Positions 1-8,880 of a DNA stretch of 64,000 nt are shown here, piece after piece (position 1 is the first letter of the stretch; the number at the start of each line of letters is the position of its first letter). The notes under the pieces are model-generated. The model did no database searches, was not told where the DNA came from, and was given only the letters and a program-made list of their open reading frames with translations. Both the position numbers and the translations under genes were made by a program. The DNA is from Oscillatoria acuminata PCC 6304 (lineage in GTDB: Bacteria; Cyanobacteriota; Cyanobacteriia; Cyanobacteriales; Laspinemataceae): assembly GCF_000317105.1 (NCBI RefSeq), contig NC_019693.1, positions 4,155,227 to 4,219,226 of the forward strand, read 5' to 3'.

Positions 1-75
1 GCGACTGGCAAGGAGTTGTTGAAATTGGGCTAAAATTTGAGCTTTACTGTCTTTAACCGGGGTTTGGGACATCAT
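1..75 (-). CDS. N-terminal fragment of an unknown protein, cut by the window edge
   Basis: An ATG at 75, preceded on the minus strand by a strong AGGAGG ribosome-binding site about 5 bases upstream, opens a frame that stays open for 25 codons to the window edge. It begins MMSQTPVKDSKAQILAQ. The fragment is too short to assign to a family. The repeat block at 101-350 separates it from the next minus-strand gene. Confidence 0.55.
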   Translation of the reverse strand, partial: MMSQTPVKDSKAQILAQFQQLLASR

Positions 76-100
76 TTTTCCTCCTATTTACGATAGTTTA

Positions 101-350
101 GATGCTGAACGGTTAACCATCATCACCAGGCGGGGGGTTTTAACCTAAAGTTAACCATCATCACCCGCCGGGGGTTCAAACCCCCGCCTAATAGCTCAAG
201 TCGGTTAAAAACCGACTAAAAACATCACTCTATACTATAAGATTTTCAGTCGGTTGAAACCGACTTTAGCTGTTAGACGGGGGTTTGAACCCCCGGCGGG
301 TGTTGACTTTAGCTATTAGACGGAGGTTTTAATCCCCGTCGGTTGTTACC
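101..350. repeat. Nested inverted-repeat element, G-run palindrome family, copy 1
   Basis: The core at about 164-300 has two long arms. The left arm is CCCGCCGGGGGTTC... followed by AAGTCGGTTAAAAACCGACT. The right arm mirrors it, ending in GAACCCCCGGCGGG. Partial copies of the outer arm flank the core on both sides. Other family members lie at 43434-43574 (complete) and about 58692-58726 (one short arm). Each arm is itself a hairpin, so the unit can fold into a large branched structure. No coding sequence is seen. Confidence 0.8.
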
Positions 351-352
351 CT

Positions 353-658
353 TTACGGTAGCTGACGGTTGGAGAGAAGCTGGAGAATGGCGTTACAGCG
401 ATCGCAACGATTGCCTTGCCAGCAAAAACACTCATCCACCACCTGTAAAAGCATCGCCCTCATTTGGCTATTTTGCTTTAATAATGCAGCATAATTCTGC
501 TGAACCGAGGTAACAACGAGATGCAAATGTTGAAAATCTTCACTGAGGAGTTCTAAGTCATTTAACGTATCAGTGCGAATCTCCTCAATTGTGTTCAGAT
601 TTCCTTTCAACTGATTTTCCCAGACTGACTCACGGGTGAGTTTAGCAAGTTTTTTCAT
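353..658 (-). CDS. Small unknown protein with a C-terminal cysteine cluster
   Basis: I do not recognise this 101-residue protein. The first 70 residues are charged and probably helical. Near residues 77-88 is a cysteine cluster, CFCWQGNRCDRC, spaced CxC-x6-CxxC with the Trp between, which could bind zinc or an Fe-S centre (inference). No clear Shine-Dalgarno precedes the ATG at 658. A perfect 10-bp hairpin at 683-707 separates it from the upstream minus-strand gene, so it may be transcribed separately. It lies in a group of unknown genes opposite an XRE/ImmA pair, a setting common in mobile or phage-derived DNA. Confidence 0.5.
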   Translation of the reverse strand: MKKLAKLTRESVWENQLKGNLNTIEEIRTDTLNDLELLSEDFQHLHLVVTSVQQNYAALLKQNSQMRAMLLQVVDECFCWQGNRCDRCNAILQLLSNRQLP

Positions 659-682
659 GAATTTATCTAAAACCCGGTGAAA

Positions 683-707
683 GGAGAGATGCGTGAAGCA
701 TCTCTCC
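683..707. terminator. Perfect 10-bp hairpin between two minus-strand genes
   Basis: GGAGAGATGC and GCATCTCTCC flank a GTGAA loop. On the plus strand it is followed by GTTGTTTT; on the minus strand only by TTTCACC. It lies 20 bases past the stop of the 727-1413 gene, where a terminator would be expected, although the U-tract on that strand is weak. Confidence 0.45.
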
Positions 708-726
708 GTTGTTTTATCGGACTCGA

Positions 727-1413
727 TTAACCATTGGCAAGCGCAGGTTCGCGCATTAATTCATCAGAAACTGCCGCAGGCAACGCCATCTCTCCAGAAG
801 TTGGACCATCCAAATGTGCCGCCATCAAGCAAGCAATTTCCGCCGGAGGTAGATTATCCAAACAAATCATTTCTCGGGTTCCTTCCAAGTCAATCATCCG
901 ACTCAGATTTTGGGGGTCAGACAAGACGATCGCCGCTTGTTCCACCATCTCCCAATTCGACCGTTCAATCCAGTCCCATTTCAGGCTATAATAATTAATC
1001 GGTTTAATCACCCCATTTTCATCAGGCTTTTGTCCAGAATGCTTGATAAAATCTGGCACAAACACTCCTTCTGCCGGTTCAACTCCTCGCGCCTGAACCG
1101 AGGCCACTAACCGATTAAAATCACTGAGACTGCGGCCCTTAACATAAGTAACCATCACCACATCATGGGGCAATTCTCCCCCTTCTGCCACAAACCAAAT
1201 TTGTCCCCATAAGGTATGTTTAGTCTGCCCCAAGCTGCCGAAAAATTTGCTAAACTTGAGGATAGTCATGGCTAATTTTGACCCATATTCCTCATCTCCA
1301 ATCGTCCACTTCCCCGCCTGACAATTGTTTTTAGCAGAAATGGGTAACTCGGGAACCACAATGGCATTTTCGGGCTTGGTTCCAAATACGGAAATTGTCG
1401 CTTTCTTAGACAT
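727..1413 (-). CDS. Unknown protein, possibly phage- or plasmid-related
   Basis: Reading from the ATG at 1413 gives 228 residues beginning MSKKATISVFGTKPENA. This start has a good AGGAGT site 7 bases upstream. An in-frame ATG at 1494 has none and would add 27 unremarkable residues. I see a mixed alpha/beta soluble protein with no signal peptide, no membrane segment and no familiar catalytic motif. The stretch GQTKHTLWGQIWFV looks like a conserved core. The gene lies directly downstream of the 1508-1867 gene in the same orientation, probably co-transcribed. The XRE/ImmA pair across the divergent promoter region may control both, but this is inference. Confidence 0.6.
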   Translation of the reverse strand: MSKKATISVFGTKPENAIVVPELPISAKNNCQAGKWTIGDEEYGSKLAMTILKFSKFFGSLGQTKHTLWGQIWFVAEGGELPHDVVMVTYVKGRSLSDFNRLVASVQARGVEPAEGVFVPDFIKHSGQKPDENGVIKPINYYSLKWDWIERSNWEMVEQAAIVLSDPQNLSRMIDLEGTREMICLDNLPPAEIACLMAAHLDGPTSGEMALPAAVSDELMREPALANG

Positions 1414-1507
1414 GGTTTTTACTCCTGTAGGGTTGTGTAAAGCTGCTGAATTTTGTGTGTTATCTTTAGCCATTTTGAGTAACCTATCCCCCATGAATTA
1501 CACGGGA

Positions 1508-1867
1508 TTATCGAATAACTGGACGAGGGGTAACTGGGGCGGAATTTGGATATTTGTAACCCGCTTCTTCTCCGGAATGGGACTCAATTTTAGCCGCCTC
1601 CGGGTGGGGATATCGTTCCACCCAAGGGTTGCCATTGGTCCCCCGAACCGACTCCGAGGAGGAGACGCCTTGGGTACTTTGCAAAACCGCCAGCAGATTT
1701 TGTAACAATTCGATGTGGGCTGGGGTAAAATGGATGGTGAACCCCGAACCATCTCGGGCATAACCCGGACAAATGAGGGAGGCGGCACCTTGGTCGTCAT
1801 GTTTGGCAATGTAAAGCCAGTCCCCGTCTTCGAGCTTATAGTGAGTATCAGTCCAGGTTTTGAGCAT
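1508..1867 (-). CDS. Small unknown protein, first gene of the minus-strand operon
   Basis: The ATG at 1867 has an AGGAGAGG site 4 bases upstream, much better than the in-frame ATG at 1897. The 119-residue product begins MLKTWTDTHYKLEDGDW. The first 65 residues look like a compact beta-rich domain (GDWLYIAKHDDQG, GSGFTIHFTPAHIELL); the tail is polar and probably disordered. I do not recognise the family. An overlapping 148-codon frame on the same strand (1498-1944) has a Pro/Arg-rich composition and no ribosome-binding site, so I prefer this one. It is followed after about 95 bases by the 228-residue gene. Confidence 0.6.
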   Translation of the reverse strand: MLKTWTDTHYKLEDGDWLYIAKHDDQGAASLICPGYARDGSGFTIHFTPAHIELLQNLLAVLQSTQGVSSSESVRGTNGNPWVERYPHPEAAKIESHSGEEAGYKYPNSAPVTPRPVIR

Positions 1868-2036
1868 CGTTCCTCTCCTGTCTTGTTTGTGTGGCACCCT
1901 CCCTTATGGCGCAGTGGATTGGCCCAAACCCGTCTGGTACCCAACCCGGGGGTTTACTAGGTCTAGCGTGTCAGCCGGAAGAATCTGGGAACTGCTACTC
2001 CATCCCTAGCGCCTGTGACGTTGAATCATTGTTCAA

Positions 2037-2051
2037 CTAAACCTAGTTTAG
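2037..2051. promoter_or_regulatory. Candidate operator, 6-bp inverted repeat
   Basis: CTAAAC-CTA-GTTTAG is a perfect inverted repeat in the divergent intergenic region. It lies about 30 bases upstream of the -35 box of the XRE gene and about 170 bases upstream of the minus-strand operon start. XRE regulators commonly bind such short dyads, so it is a plausible autoregulatory site. Only one copy is clear. Confidence 0.35.
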
Positions 2052-2081
2052 CGCGGCTTGATTTTTTCGTCAACCCAAAAG

Positions 2082-2110
2082 TTGATTTTTTTTTCAAAGT
2101 CGCCTACAAT
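2082..2110 (+). promoter_or_regulatory. Sigma-70-type promoter of the XRE/ImmA pair
   Basis: TTGATT at 2082-2087 and TACAAT at 2105-2110 are separated by 17 bases, close to the consensus. Transcription would start near 2117, about 20 bases before the GTG start at 2136. Confidence 0.6.
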
Positions 2111-2135
2111 GCAGATGTAGTGGGAATTTAAAGAC

Positions 2136-2477
2136 GTGGAACAGAGTTTTGGTAAACTAATTCGTCAAGCACGCAAGGACAAGGGATATAGCCAAAGGGA
2201 GCTTGCCAAGCTGCTGGAGGTCGATTTCACCTACTTGTCCAAGCTGGAAAACGATCGCGCAGACTATGCACCTAAAGAGGAAGTGATTCGGTCTTTGGCG
2301 CGGAATCTGGATTTGGATGAGGAGGAGTCTATCGTCCTCGCCGGTCGTCTTCCGCAACGGTACGAGGATTTTCTCAAGCAAAATTATAAAGCGATGCCTG
2401 CACTCCTGCGGCGGATGCGAGAAAATCCTGATTTTGCAGAGAAGGTGTTTCAGCAGGTGGCAAGCGAGGGGGAATAA
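2136..2477 (+). CDS. XRE-family helix-turn-helix regulator, partner of an ImmA/IrrE-like peptidase
   Basis: This 113-residue protein has an N-terminal XRE/Cro-type helix-turn-helix at about residues 6-62: the LIRQARKDKGYSQRELAKLL segment and the recognition region TYLSKLENDRA are classic. The C-terminal 40 residues are helical and may mediate dimerisation or contact with the peptidase. The GTG start is about 25 bases downstream of the -10 box. The peptidase gene begins 2 bases after this stop, so the two are translationally linked. In well-studied pairs such as phage-type ImmR/ImmA and Deinococcus DdrO/PprI, the peptidase cleaves the repressor in response to damage. That function here is inferred from arrangement and family. 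Confidence 0.85.
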   Translation: MEQSFGKLIRQARKDKGYSQRELAKLLEVDFTYLSKLENDRADYAPKEEVIRSLARNLDLDEEESIVLAGRLPQRYEDFLKQNYKAMPALLRRMRENPDFAEKVFQQVASEGE

Positions 2478-2479
2478 TC

Positions 2480-3160
2480 TTGAGTATTTTTAAGCCGTAT
2501 CGCTATTATCGCAAAGAAGCGATTGAGTATCAGGCGAATAATGTACTCAGGCGGATGGCACAGCGTGGGGAGCAGTTTGCTCCTTCCTGGCCGTTTGACG
2601 TGACTTTGGTTGCGGATTTTTTTGACCTCGGCGTAATTTGGGAACGGATTCCACCGGATGAACAAGGGGCGATCGCGGCGAGGATTCTCCCCTTGCAACG
2701 CTGTATCGAGATCAATGAAGAGATTCTCGATAAACCCCAGGGATTCCAGGAATCCACCCTGGCGCATGAAATCGGCCATTGGGTGCTTCATATTAATCAT
2801 GAGGCGACGAGGGAAACCGGCGATCGCCTGATTACAGACCTCACCCCAGCAGCAGATGAACCCTTTGTCTGCCGGGGGAGTCGGGAAGTCAACAGTCCCC
2901 TGAATCATGCCTCGGTGTTAGAGTCTATGGAATGGCAGGCGCAGTATTTTGCGGGTTGCCTGCTGATGCCGAGACGTATTTTAGAAGAGAAACGCCAAGG
3001 ACGGGATTTAACCTATTGGTCTCACTTATACGAAATGCGAGAGGAATTGGGGGTGAGTATCTCTAATTTGGTGAACCGCCTCCAAGATTTAGAGTGGATT
3101 TACTTGGATAAGAAAACTCGCAAGCGGGAAATTTATCCAGGAAAGGCACTGGTTTCCTGA
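2480..3160 (+). CDS. ImmA/IrrE-family zinc metallopeptidase
   Basis: This 226-residue protein has the zinc-peptidase motif HEIGHWVLH at about residues 97-105 (HExxH), preceded by STLA as in the COG2856 family. The downstream Glu ligand probably lies in the segment EWQAQYFAGCLLMPRR at about 153-168, another hallmark of the family. It starts with TTG at 2480, two bases after the regulator stop, in keeping with coupled translation. The expected substrate is the partner XRE repressor. A rho-independent terminator follows at 3179-3218. The pair could control the unknown minus-strand operon at 727-1867, a stress response, or a toxin-antitoxin-like function. Confidence 0.85.
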   Translation: MSIFKPYRYYRKEAIEYQANNVLRRMAQRGEQFAPSWPFDVTLVADFFDLGVIWERIPPDEQGAIAARILPLQRCIEINEEILDKPQGFQESTLAHEIGHWVLHINHEATRETGDRLITDLTPAADEPFVCRGSREVNSPLNHASVLESMEWQAQYFAGCLLMPRRILEEKRQGRDLTYWSHLYEMREELGVSISNLVNRLQDLEWIYLDKKTRKREIYPGKALVS

Positions 3161-3178
3161 ATTGGTTTCAGAGTGAAA

Positions 3179-3218
3179 AGCGATCGCAGTTTCCCAGGGT
3201 TGGAGGCGATCGCTTTTT
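3179..3218 (+). terminator. Intrinsic terminator after the XRE/ImmA pair
   Basis: AGCGATCGC and GCGATCGCT form a 9-bp stem built from two HIP1 octamers around an 18-base loop, followed by a run of five T. It begins 19 bases after the peptidase stop. Confidence 0.7.
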
Positions 3219-3717
3219 GGTTTGAATTGAGGCAGGACTTAGCCAATCTTTAAGATTAAACCTACATTCCGCACCACTTCGTTAGTTAGGACAGCGATCG
3301 CCTCACTTTTTAACCTCGGTTGCGATCGGGCATTTACATTATCCCCGACCACGACCACCCGATCAAGTTGGCAGGAAACTACTGTCTCTCAGAATCCGGG
3401 GTGGCAACGGGTGCTCAGTTAAGCTGTTGGCGACGCAGAAGCGGAACTGAATAATTAAAAAAGGTCATATCTGACACTCTTTAAATTTACAATGAGTTGC
3501 TTAGGTACTCTCTCAGCAGCAATCGCTCTAATTGCCATCTGTCAATCGGATTAATCTAGTTAAATTTATTATATGTCGGCAGTAATAGTGACTAGACTGT
3601 AGCCGGTAAAACAGGAATAGAAGTTTCACAATTTGATAAAATAGCTCTGGGGATAGAGGGCTGCAATATTAATTTTTAGATACTTTTAAAATAGTCAATT
3701 TTGGTACAGAAGAATTT
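3219..3717. other. Intergenic region without a recognisable gene
   Basis: About 500 bases with no supported coding frame. The part at 3330-3450 is richer in G+C than the rest and could be a decayed coding fragment, but no frame gives a recognisable protein. From 3480 on it is AT-rich and probably carries the promoter of the methyltransferase gene at 3718. Confidence 0.5.
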
Positions 3718-4437
3718 ATGCTCACTTTATCCCATCCCCTAAAACAGGTATTCCACTGCCCGGAAGAATCGGATTTTTACGCGCACTGCTTGGAAAGTTT
3801 AGTGTTAAATGCCAGCGACAATTCTCGACTTATCGTAGAGTTTGGTTCAGGAGAGGGAAGTCCAGTTATTAAGTCTTTGCTGAGAACGGATTTTGACGGG
3901 ACAATCCAGGGATTTGAGCTAAATAAAGTAGCGTGGAAAATTGCTCAGTCTCAAATTAAGCAATATGAACTGAGCGAACGATACACCGTCAACAATTGCT
4001 CTTTTTTTGATTCGCCTTTATACGAGTCGGCGGATTGTGTCATCTCAAATCCGCCTTACTTACCAGCGGTGGATGATAAGATTTATCAGCCGCTGTTGCA
4101 CGGTGGGAGGGATGGTTGTACAATTGCTAAAAAACTTTTATCTCTGGGGTGCGACGAAGTTTTGCTGATGGTTTCTAGCTATTCTAATCCTGTGGGTTTG
4201 AGCGATTATGCCTTGGGTCGAGGCTACTCGGTTGCGAATTTTGAGATTGCACCTTTAAATTTTGGCTATTATAGCTCGGAACCCAAGGTGAAAAGCGCGA
4301 TCGCCACTCTCCGAGAACAGGGAATGGCTTTTTATTCGGAAAATATCTATCTGCTGGCTGGAGTTTTGTTTAAGAAGCAGCAAAAAGCACAAAGAGATTT
4401 GTCGAGGGAGTTCATTAAGTTAATCACAGCATTTTAA
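3718..4437 (+). CDS. Class I SAM-dependent methyltransferase with an NPPY motif
   Basis: The 239-residue protein has a SAM-binding glycine motif (VEFGSGEGSPV, about residues 41-51), an acidic residue near the end of the second strand (GFELNK), and the catalytic SNPPYLPA at about 110-117. NPPY is typical of enzymes that methylate amide or amino nitrogens: PrmC/HemK-type protein glutamine, or DNA/RNA adenine and cytosine. It lacks the PrmC N-terminal helical domain and any obvious DNA target-recognition domain, so the substrate is open. It stands alone on the plus strand, convergent with the next gene, and is somewhat more AT-rich than that gene. Confidence 0.75.
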   Translation: MLTLSHPLKQVFHCPEESDFYAHCLESLVLNASDNSRLIVEFGSGEGSPVIKSLLRTDFDGTIQGFELNKVAWKIAQSQIKQYELSERYTVNNCSFFDSPLYESADCVISNPPYLPAVDDKIYQPLLHGGRDGCTIAKKLLSLGCDEVLLMVSSYSNPVGLSDYALGRGYSVANFEIAPLNFGYYSSEPKVKSAIATLREQGMAFYSENIYLLAGVLFKKQQKAQRDLSREFIKLITAF

Positions 4438-4489
4438 GCGAATTCCGGGTAGGGTGCGTCAGTCTGTGACCCACCCTAGGATATAGCTG

Positions 4490-5590
4490 TTAATTGTGTT
4501 CTGTGGCTTGGATCGATCGCACTACAGCAGCCCCAGCCCGATCGCCGATCAACTTCTCCTGATCGTACCCCAACACCAGCTCCCACGCCTCCTGCGGGTA
4601 TCTATCAACCAGCGGGAGCGCCACTTCATCCAACATCCAGCGACCGTGACGCTCATCTTCTTTGATGTGCAGTTCCCAATAACCCATCGCAGCCTCCGAG
4701 AGGCCCAGACGCTGGGCTGCGGCTAGATAATTGCGGTAAGCGACAGGCCCCGCTACCTCAAAATAAGTGAGTCCGCCGTTGTAGCGCAAAAAATGGCGCT
4801 TGCGTTCGGTAAGCAGGAAGTTGTGATTAATGCCGCAGAGCACTTGCCAAGGCACTAAATCGAAGTACGCTTCCGGTTCCGTACTCATATCGAATTCAGC
4901 CAGCATTTGAGCAAAAAAGGTCGAGTGCTTGCGTCTGAGGCGACCGCCGCCATATTCTTCGATCAGCACTCGGGTAAGGGTGCACTGAATTTCGTTGCCG
5001 GCACCGCCGAGGATGCGAGAAAGGCGGCTGGCTTCAACTAAACCGTCGAAAGAGGCGATCGCCAGCAGGTGTCTGTATCCGGCTGCTGTCATCTGTTCGC
5101 GCAAATAGCGATCGCTTGGGTTCAAAGGAGGATCGACATCGGCGGCGGCGCGATCGCACAGCGCTTGCTTGACATCCGTCAATTTTTGCAGCGCTGCAAC
5201 GTCGATTTGCGCGATTTCCCACTGCTGCCAAGGTTCCTCAATGCGATCGCGCATCGAACGCAAATAGTGCGATCGTTCGTTGTTGTAGCGGCGTAAATCG
5301 TCGTACCAAAACAAGTTGAGGCGGTTGATGCGGTAAAGCACGCGCTGCAAGAAGCGGTGAGCGGCCTCATCCCCCGGTTCCTGTTGGTAAGCCGATTGAA
5401 TTGCAGAGGCGATCGCGTTTTCAAAATCGCTGACAAGTAACGGTTTTGTCGCCACCGTCTTGTCTAAATCTTCGACTTCTAGCAAATTGACAAATTGCCG
5501 CTCGGCTGCTTCATAATTTGGGAGTGTAGATTGCTTTTTGGAAAGACTCGGCGAGTGTGAAGAAGGAAATATCTCTATGGTGTTTGGCAT
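4490..5590 (-). CDS. Iron-containing redox enzyme family protein (haem-oxygenase-like fold)
   Basis: The 366-residue protein resembles the haem-oxygenase-like diiron oxidase/oxygenase superfamily (CADD/TenA-like). Its C-terminal half is helical and carries candidate iron ligands in ELHIKEDERHGRWM (about residues 306-319), with an Asp-Glu-Arg-His spacing seen in this group; another conserved segment is FEVAGPVAYRN. The N-terminal 100 residues are less conserved. Family members perform oxidative chemistry on small substrates, often in natural-product or cofactor pathways. No biosynthetic neighbours are visible, so no substrate can be named. The coding sequence is rich in HIP1 sites. Confidence 0.75.
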   Translation of the reverse strand: MPNTIEIFPSSHSPSLSKKQSTLPNYEAAERQFVNLLEVEDLDKTVATKPLLVSDFENAIASAIQSAYQQEPGDEAAHRFLQRVLYRINRLNLFWYDDLRRYNNERSHYLRSMRDRIEEPWQQWEIAQIDVAALQKLTDVKQALCDRAAADVDPPLNPSDRYLREQMTAAGYRHLLAIASFDGLVEASRLSRILGGAGNEIQCTLTRVLIEEYGGGRLRRKHSTFFAQMLAEFDMSTEPEAYFDLVPWQVLCGINHNFLLTERKRHFLRYNGGLTYFEVAGPVAYRNYLAAAQRLGLSEAAMGYWELHIKEDERHGRWMLDEVALPLVDRYPQEAWELVLGYDQEKLIGDRAGAAVVRSIQATEHN

Positions 5591-5910
5591 GGAATCAAAT
5601 TATGCTAACTCTAATTATTGTGCTGCCTGTCCAAACAGCCAACCGTTCCAGATTGCTGAGGATTATGGCTACTTCATTTCACGATAACGAACCAGTCAGC
5701 CGCCTACACCCTTCCATTGATAGAGATTTGAGCGCTACCGTCTCATACCCTTTTCAACTTGTGAGTAAAGGTAGCAACGTTTATGGAAAGTGGGATTAAC
5801 TTAAACCGCAACCCCGATAATTCTCGGTTCGTTACTTCTATAACCGGCGCGGACCAAAGCTACCAAAAGAGCACCCAAAGCTAATCCGACCACGACTGCA
5901 ACTAAGAGTA
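5591..5910. other. Intergenic region with a short hydrophobic open frame
   Basis: No firm gene. On the minus strand, about 5801-5926 encodes a short hydrophobic stretch (VAVVVGLALGALLVALVRAG) ending in a stop. Its upstream part runs into the repeat at 5912-6026 and no good start or ribosome-binding site is seen. It may be a gene end cut off by the repeat, or chance. Confidence 0.35.
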
Positions 5911-5911
5911 G

Positions 5912-6026
5912 ATCCGGTTGTCTCAAGTCGATTTTCTCTTTAGCCCGCGCAGGCGGGCTTCGTCCTGTGAGCCTCCAGGCTGGACGCTGCGGGTTTTAAC
6001 AGACCTTTAAAAACCGGATTCCGTAT
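5912..6026. repeat. Dispersed ~120-bp repeat with CCGGTTGT-type ends, copy 1
   Basis: It starts ATCCGGTTGTCTCAAGTC and ends AACCGGATTCCGTAT. The middle contains the GC hairpin AGCCCGCGCAGGCGGGCT and a second stem ending in GCGGGTTTT. Related copies: 19568-19688, 26605-26735 (core inverted) and 26958-27049 (left end missing). The 14-base sequence AAGAGTAGATCCGG occurs on both sides of this copy (5904-5917 and 6027-6040), as a target-site duplication or a recombination product would. Confidence 0.75.
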
Positions 6027-6030
6027 AAGA

Positions 6031-6207
6031 GTAGATCCGGCAGTAGCGGATCCAGTGCTGAGGCAACTCAAGGCCCTCGGTGCTGAGTTAACCGCAATTT
6101 TCAATACCCACCACCACTGGGATCCTGTGGGGGGTAATCAGACATTGATAGAGCATTGGACCGGGATAACCGTTTACGCAGGCGCGCAAGACCAGGGCAA
6201 AAATTAA
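6031..6207 (+). pseudogene. gloB: Relic of hydroxyacylglutathione hydrolase (glyoxalase II)
   Basis: The plus-strand frame from 6031 reads VDPAVADPVLRQLKALGA, then LTAIFNTHHHWDPVGGNQ and VYAGAQDQGKN, and stops. This matches the N-terminal metallo-beta-lactamase part of GloB, whose metal motif is THHHxDHxGGN. The last histidine of the DH pair is replaced by proline (WDP), so a metal ligand is lost. The N-terminal ~25 residues and the C-terminal two thirds are missing, and the repeat at 5912-6026 abuts the left end. I read it as a decayed fragment; GloB normally has about 250 residues. Confidence 0.75.
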
Positions 6208-6230
6208 ACCGGAGGAATATGGGATTAAAG

Positions 6231-6272
6231 GCTAAATGTAGAGGCGATTTGCGAATCGCCTCTACATTTAGC
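6231..6272. repeat. Palindromic repeat, TGTAGAGGCGATT family, copy 1
   Basis: This is a 42-base near-perfect palindrome, GCTAAATGTAGAGGCGAT... with its mirror ...CTACATTTAGC, centred near 6251. The same palindrome occurs at 7123-7152, inside a coding sequence, and at 54321-54366, where it is perfect. It lies just downstream of the stop of the minus-strand gene at 6279 and may also act as its terminator. Confidence 0.8.
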
Positions 6273-6278
6273 GAGGTT

Positions 6279-7196
6279 TTAATACAAAGCAACTAAGATA
6301 CTTTGGGTTTGAGGACCAGCAATGCCATCAGCCGGGATCCGGCGATCGCGTTGCAATGCGATTACCGCTTCCTCGGTGAGTTGTCCATAATAGCCGCTGA
6401 TGGGTCCTGTATAATATCCTAAGTTCCGTAAATTTGCCTGAAGAGAAACGACCCCAGAACCCTGGGAACCCCGACGCAGAGTTTCTCCGGAGAGAGTTAC
6501 CGGATCCGGTGTTTTTGCAAGTTTTAACCGGGTTCTGGTACTGGCAACACCATTGATGGGAATATGGTAATCCTGTTGTAAGTGCATCACCGCATCTTCC
6601 GTTAATGCGCCATAGTAGCCGGTAACAGGACCTTTAAAATAACCGGCAGCGATTAATTCCTGCTGTAATTGCACCACTTGTTCCCCGCGATCGCCCCGTC
6701 GCAGCGCCCCACTGTCGTGATCATAGATGGGGCGATCGTCTGTCCCCGGAGTCACATTGGGATTCGGCGAAGCGGGACGAGGAGTCCGGGGGATTTGCCC
6801 TTGATAACAACCAATTTGAGCAATGGTTAAGGCATTAATTGCACCATCGCCCACCCCAGCACTTTCCAGTTCCCATGTTAAGACCGCTTGTTCCGTCATG
6901 GGTCCATAGAAACCAGAAACAGGTCCGTGAAAATAACCCGTTGCCTTCAACATCTGCTGAACGCAAGTGACGAGGGGTCCACTATCTCCGCGTCCCAGTC
7001 CGTTTGAGGGAATCACATGGGAGGCGACTGGCCCTTGCATCAGACTGAATAGAGAGAGACTCAGGGCGATCGTTAACCTGGAATGGTCAGAACTGACGCA
7101 ATTTTTAACATTAAACCCGAAATGTAGGGGCGATTCGCGAATCGCCTCTACAGATTCGAGGGCCAAAACCGTCTGTAAATAGGCTAAATTTTCCAT
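6279..7196 (-). CDS. Secreted peptidoglycan-binding protein with three PG_binding_1 repeats
   Basis: From the ATG at 7196 the product has 305 residues; a TTG two codons earlier is an alternative. Three peptidoglycan-binding domain 1 units are visible: LGRGDSGPLVTCVQQMLKAT (about residue 67), LRRGDRGEQVVQLQQELIAA (about 164) and LRRGSQGSGVVSLQANLRNL (about 238). Each is followed by a YFHGPVSGFYG-like turn and a helix. A hydrophobic segment near residues 40-55 (IALSLSLFSLM) is likely the export signal. The sequence before it, about residues 14-32, is encoded by the dispersed palindrome at 7123-7152 and reads ESVEAIRESPLHFGFNV. It probably acts in the cell envelope; no catalytic domain is present. 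Confidence 0.8.
   Translation of the reverse strand: MENLAYLQTVLALESVEAIRESPLHFGFNVKNCVSSDHSRLTIALSLSLFSLMQGPVASHVIPSNGLGRGDSGPLVTCVQQMLKATGYFHGPVSGFYGPMTEQAVLTWELESAGVGDGAINALTIAQIGCYQGQIPRTPRPASPNPNVTPGTDDRPIYDHDSGALRRGDRGEQVVQLQQELIAAGYFKGPVTGYYGALTEDAVMHLQQDYHIPINGVASTRTRLKLAKTPDPVTLSGETLRRGSQGSGVVSLQANLRNLGYYTGPISGYYGQLTEEAVIALQRDRRIPADGIAGPQTQSILVALY
7123..7152. repeat. Palindromic repeat inside a coding sequence, TGTAGAGGCGATT family, copy 2
   Basis: A 30-base palindrome with one mismatch, TGTAGGGGCGATTCG and CGAATCGCCTCTACA, lies within the 5' part of the peptidoglycan-binding gene. Its minus-strand translation, VEAIRESPL, keeps the frame open. Its relatives at 6231-6272 and 54321-54366 are non-coding. 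Confidence 0.8.
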
Positions 7197-7356
7197 AATC
7201 AATATTCTTAGGTTGAAACCGACTGTTTTCTGACTTGGAGGGCCTTAGACTCGTTCCTCGACCCATTTTCAGCCCTAGAAAAACGGGAGTTTGACTCGGG
7301 GGACAACAAATCTGGCGATCGCCCTCCCCAGCCTAGGGAACGATAGAGTAAGGTAG

Positions 7357-8673
<1,317 letters not shown>

Positions 8674-8732
8674 ATTTATCGGGTTGTCTTCGTTGAGGAA
8701 GGGCAAGATATAGATTTCTGCTAAGATACTGA

Positions 8733-8867
8733 AGAGACCCCCCTAACCCCCCCTTGCCAAGGGGGGGACTGGAATGGTTCTTGATCTTCCCCATCTTCCC
8801 TATCTTCCCTATCTCCCCTATCTTCCCTATCCTCCCCATCTTCCCCATCCTCCCCCCATCTCGCCGT
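8733..8867. repeat. G-run hairpin repeat and decamer tract between ahcY and exoD
   Basis: At 8733-8772 is a member of the dispersed family GAGACCCCCCTAACCC / CTTGCCAAGGGGGG, which forms a hairpin and may end ahcY transcription. It is followed by about nine imperfect copies of a decamer like TCTTCCCTAT. The same decamer type, inverted, lies at 12930-12993 upstream of macB. Confidence 0.7.
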
Positions 8868-8880
8868 TCACCTAAACCCT

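Noticed and set aside
1498-1944. A 148-codon minus-strand frame overlapping the 119-residue gene
   Set aside because: Pro/Arg-rich composition, no ribosome-binding site, and a better frame with a strong AGGAGAGG site covers the same DNA.
3260-3450. Possible decayed transposase or other gene
   Set aside because: No frame gives a recognisable protein; recorded only as a gap.
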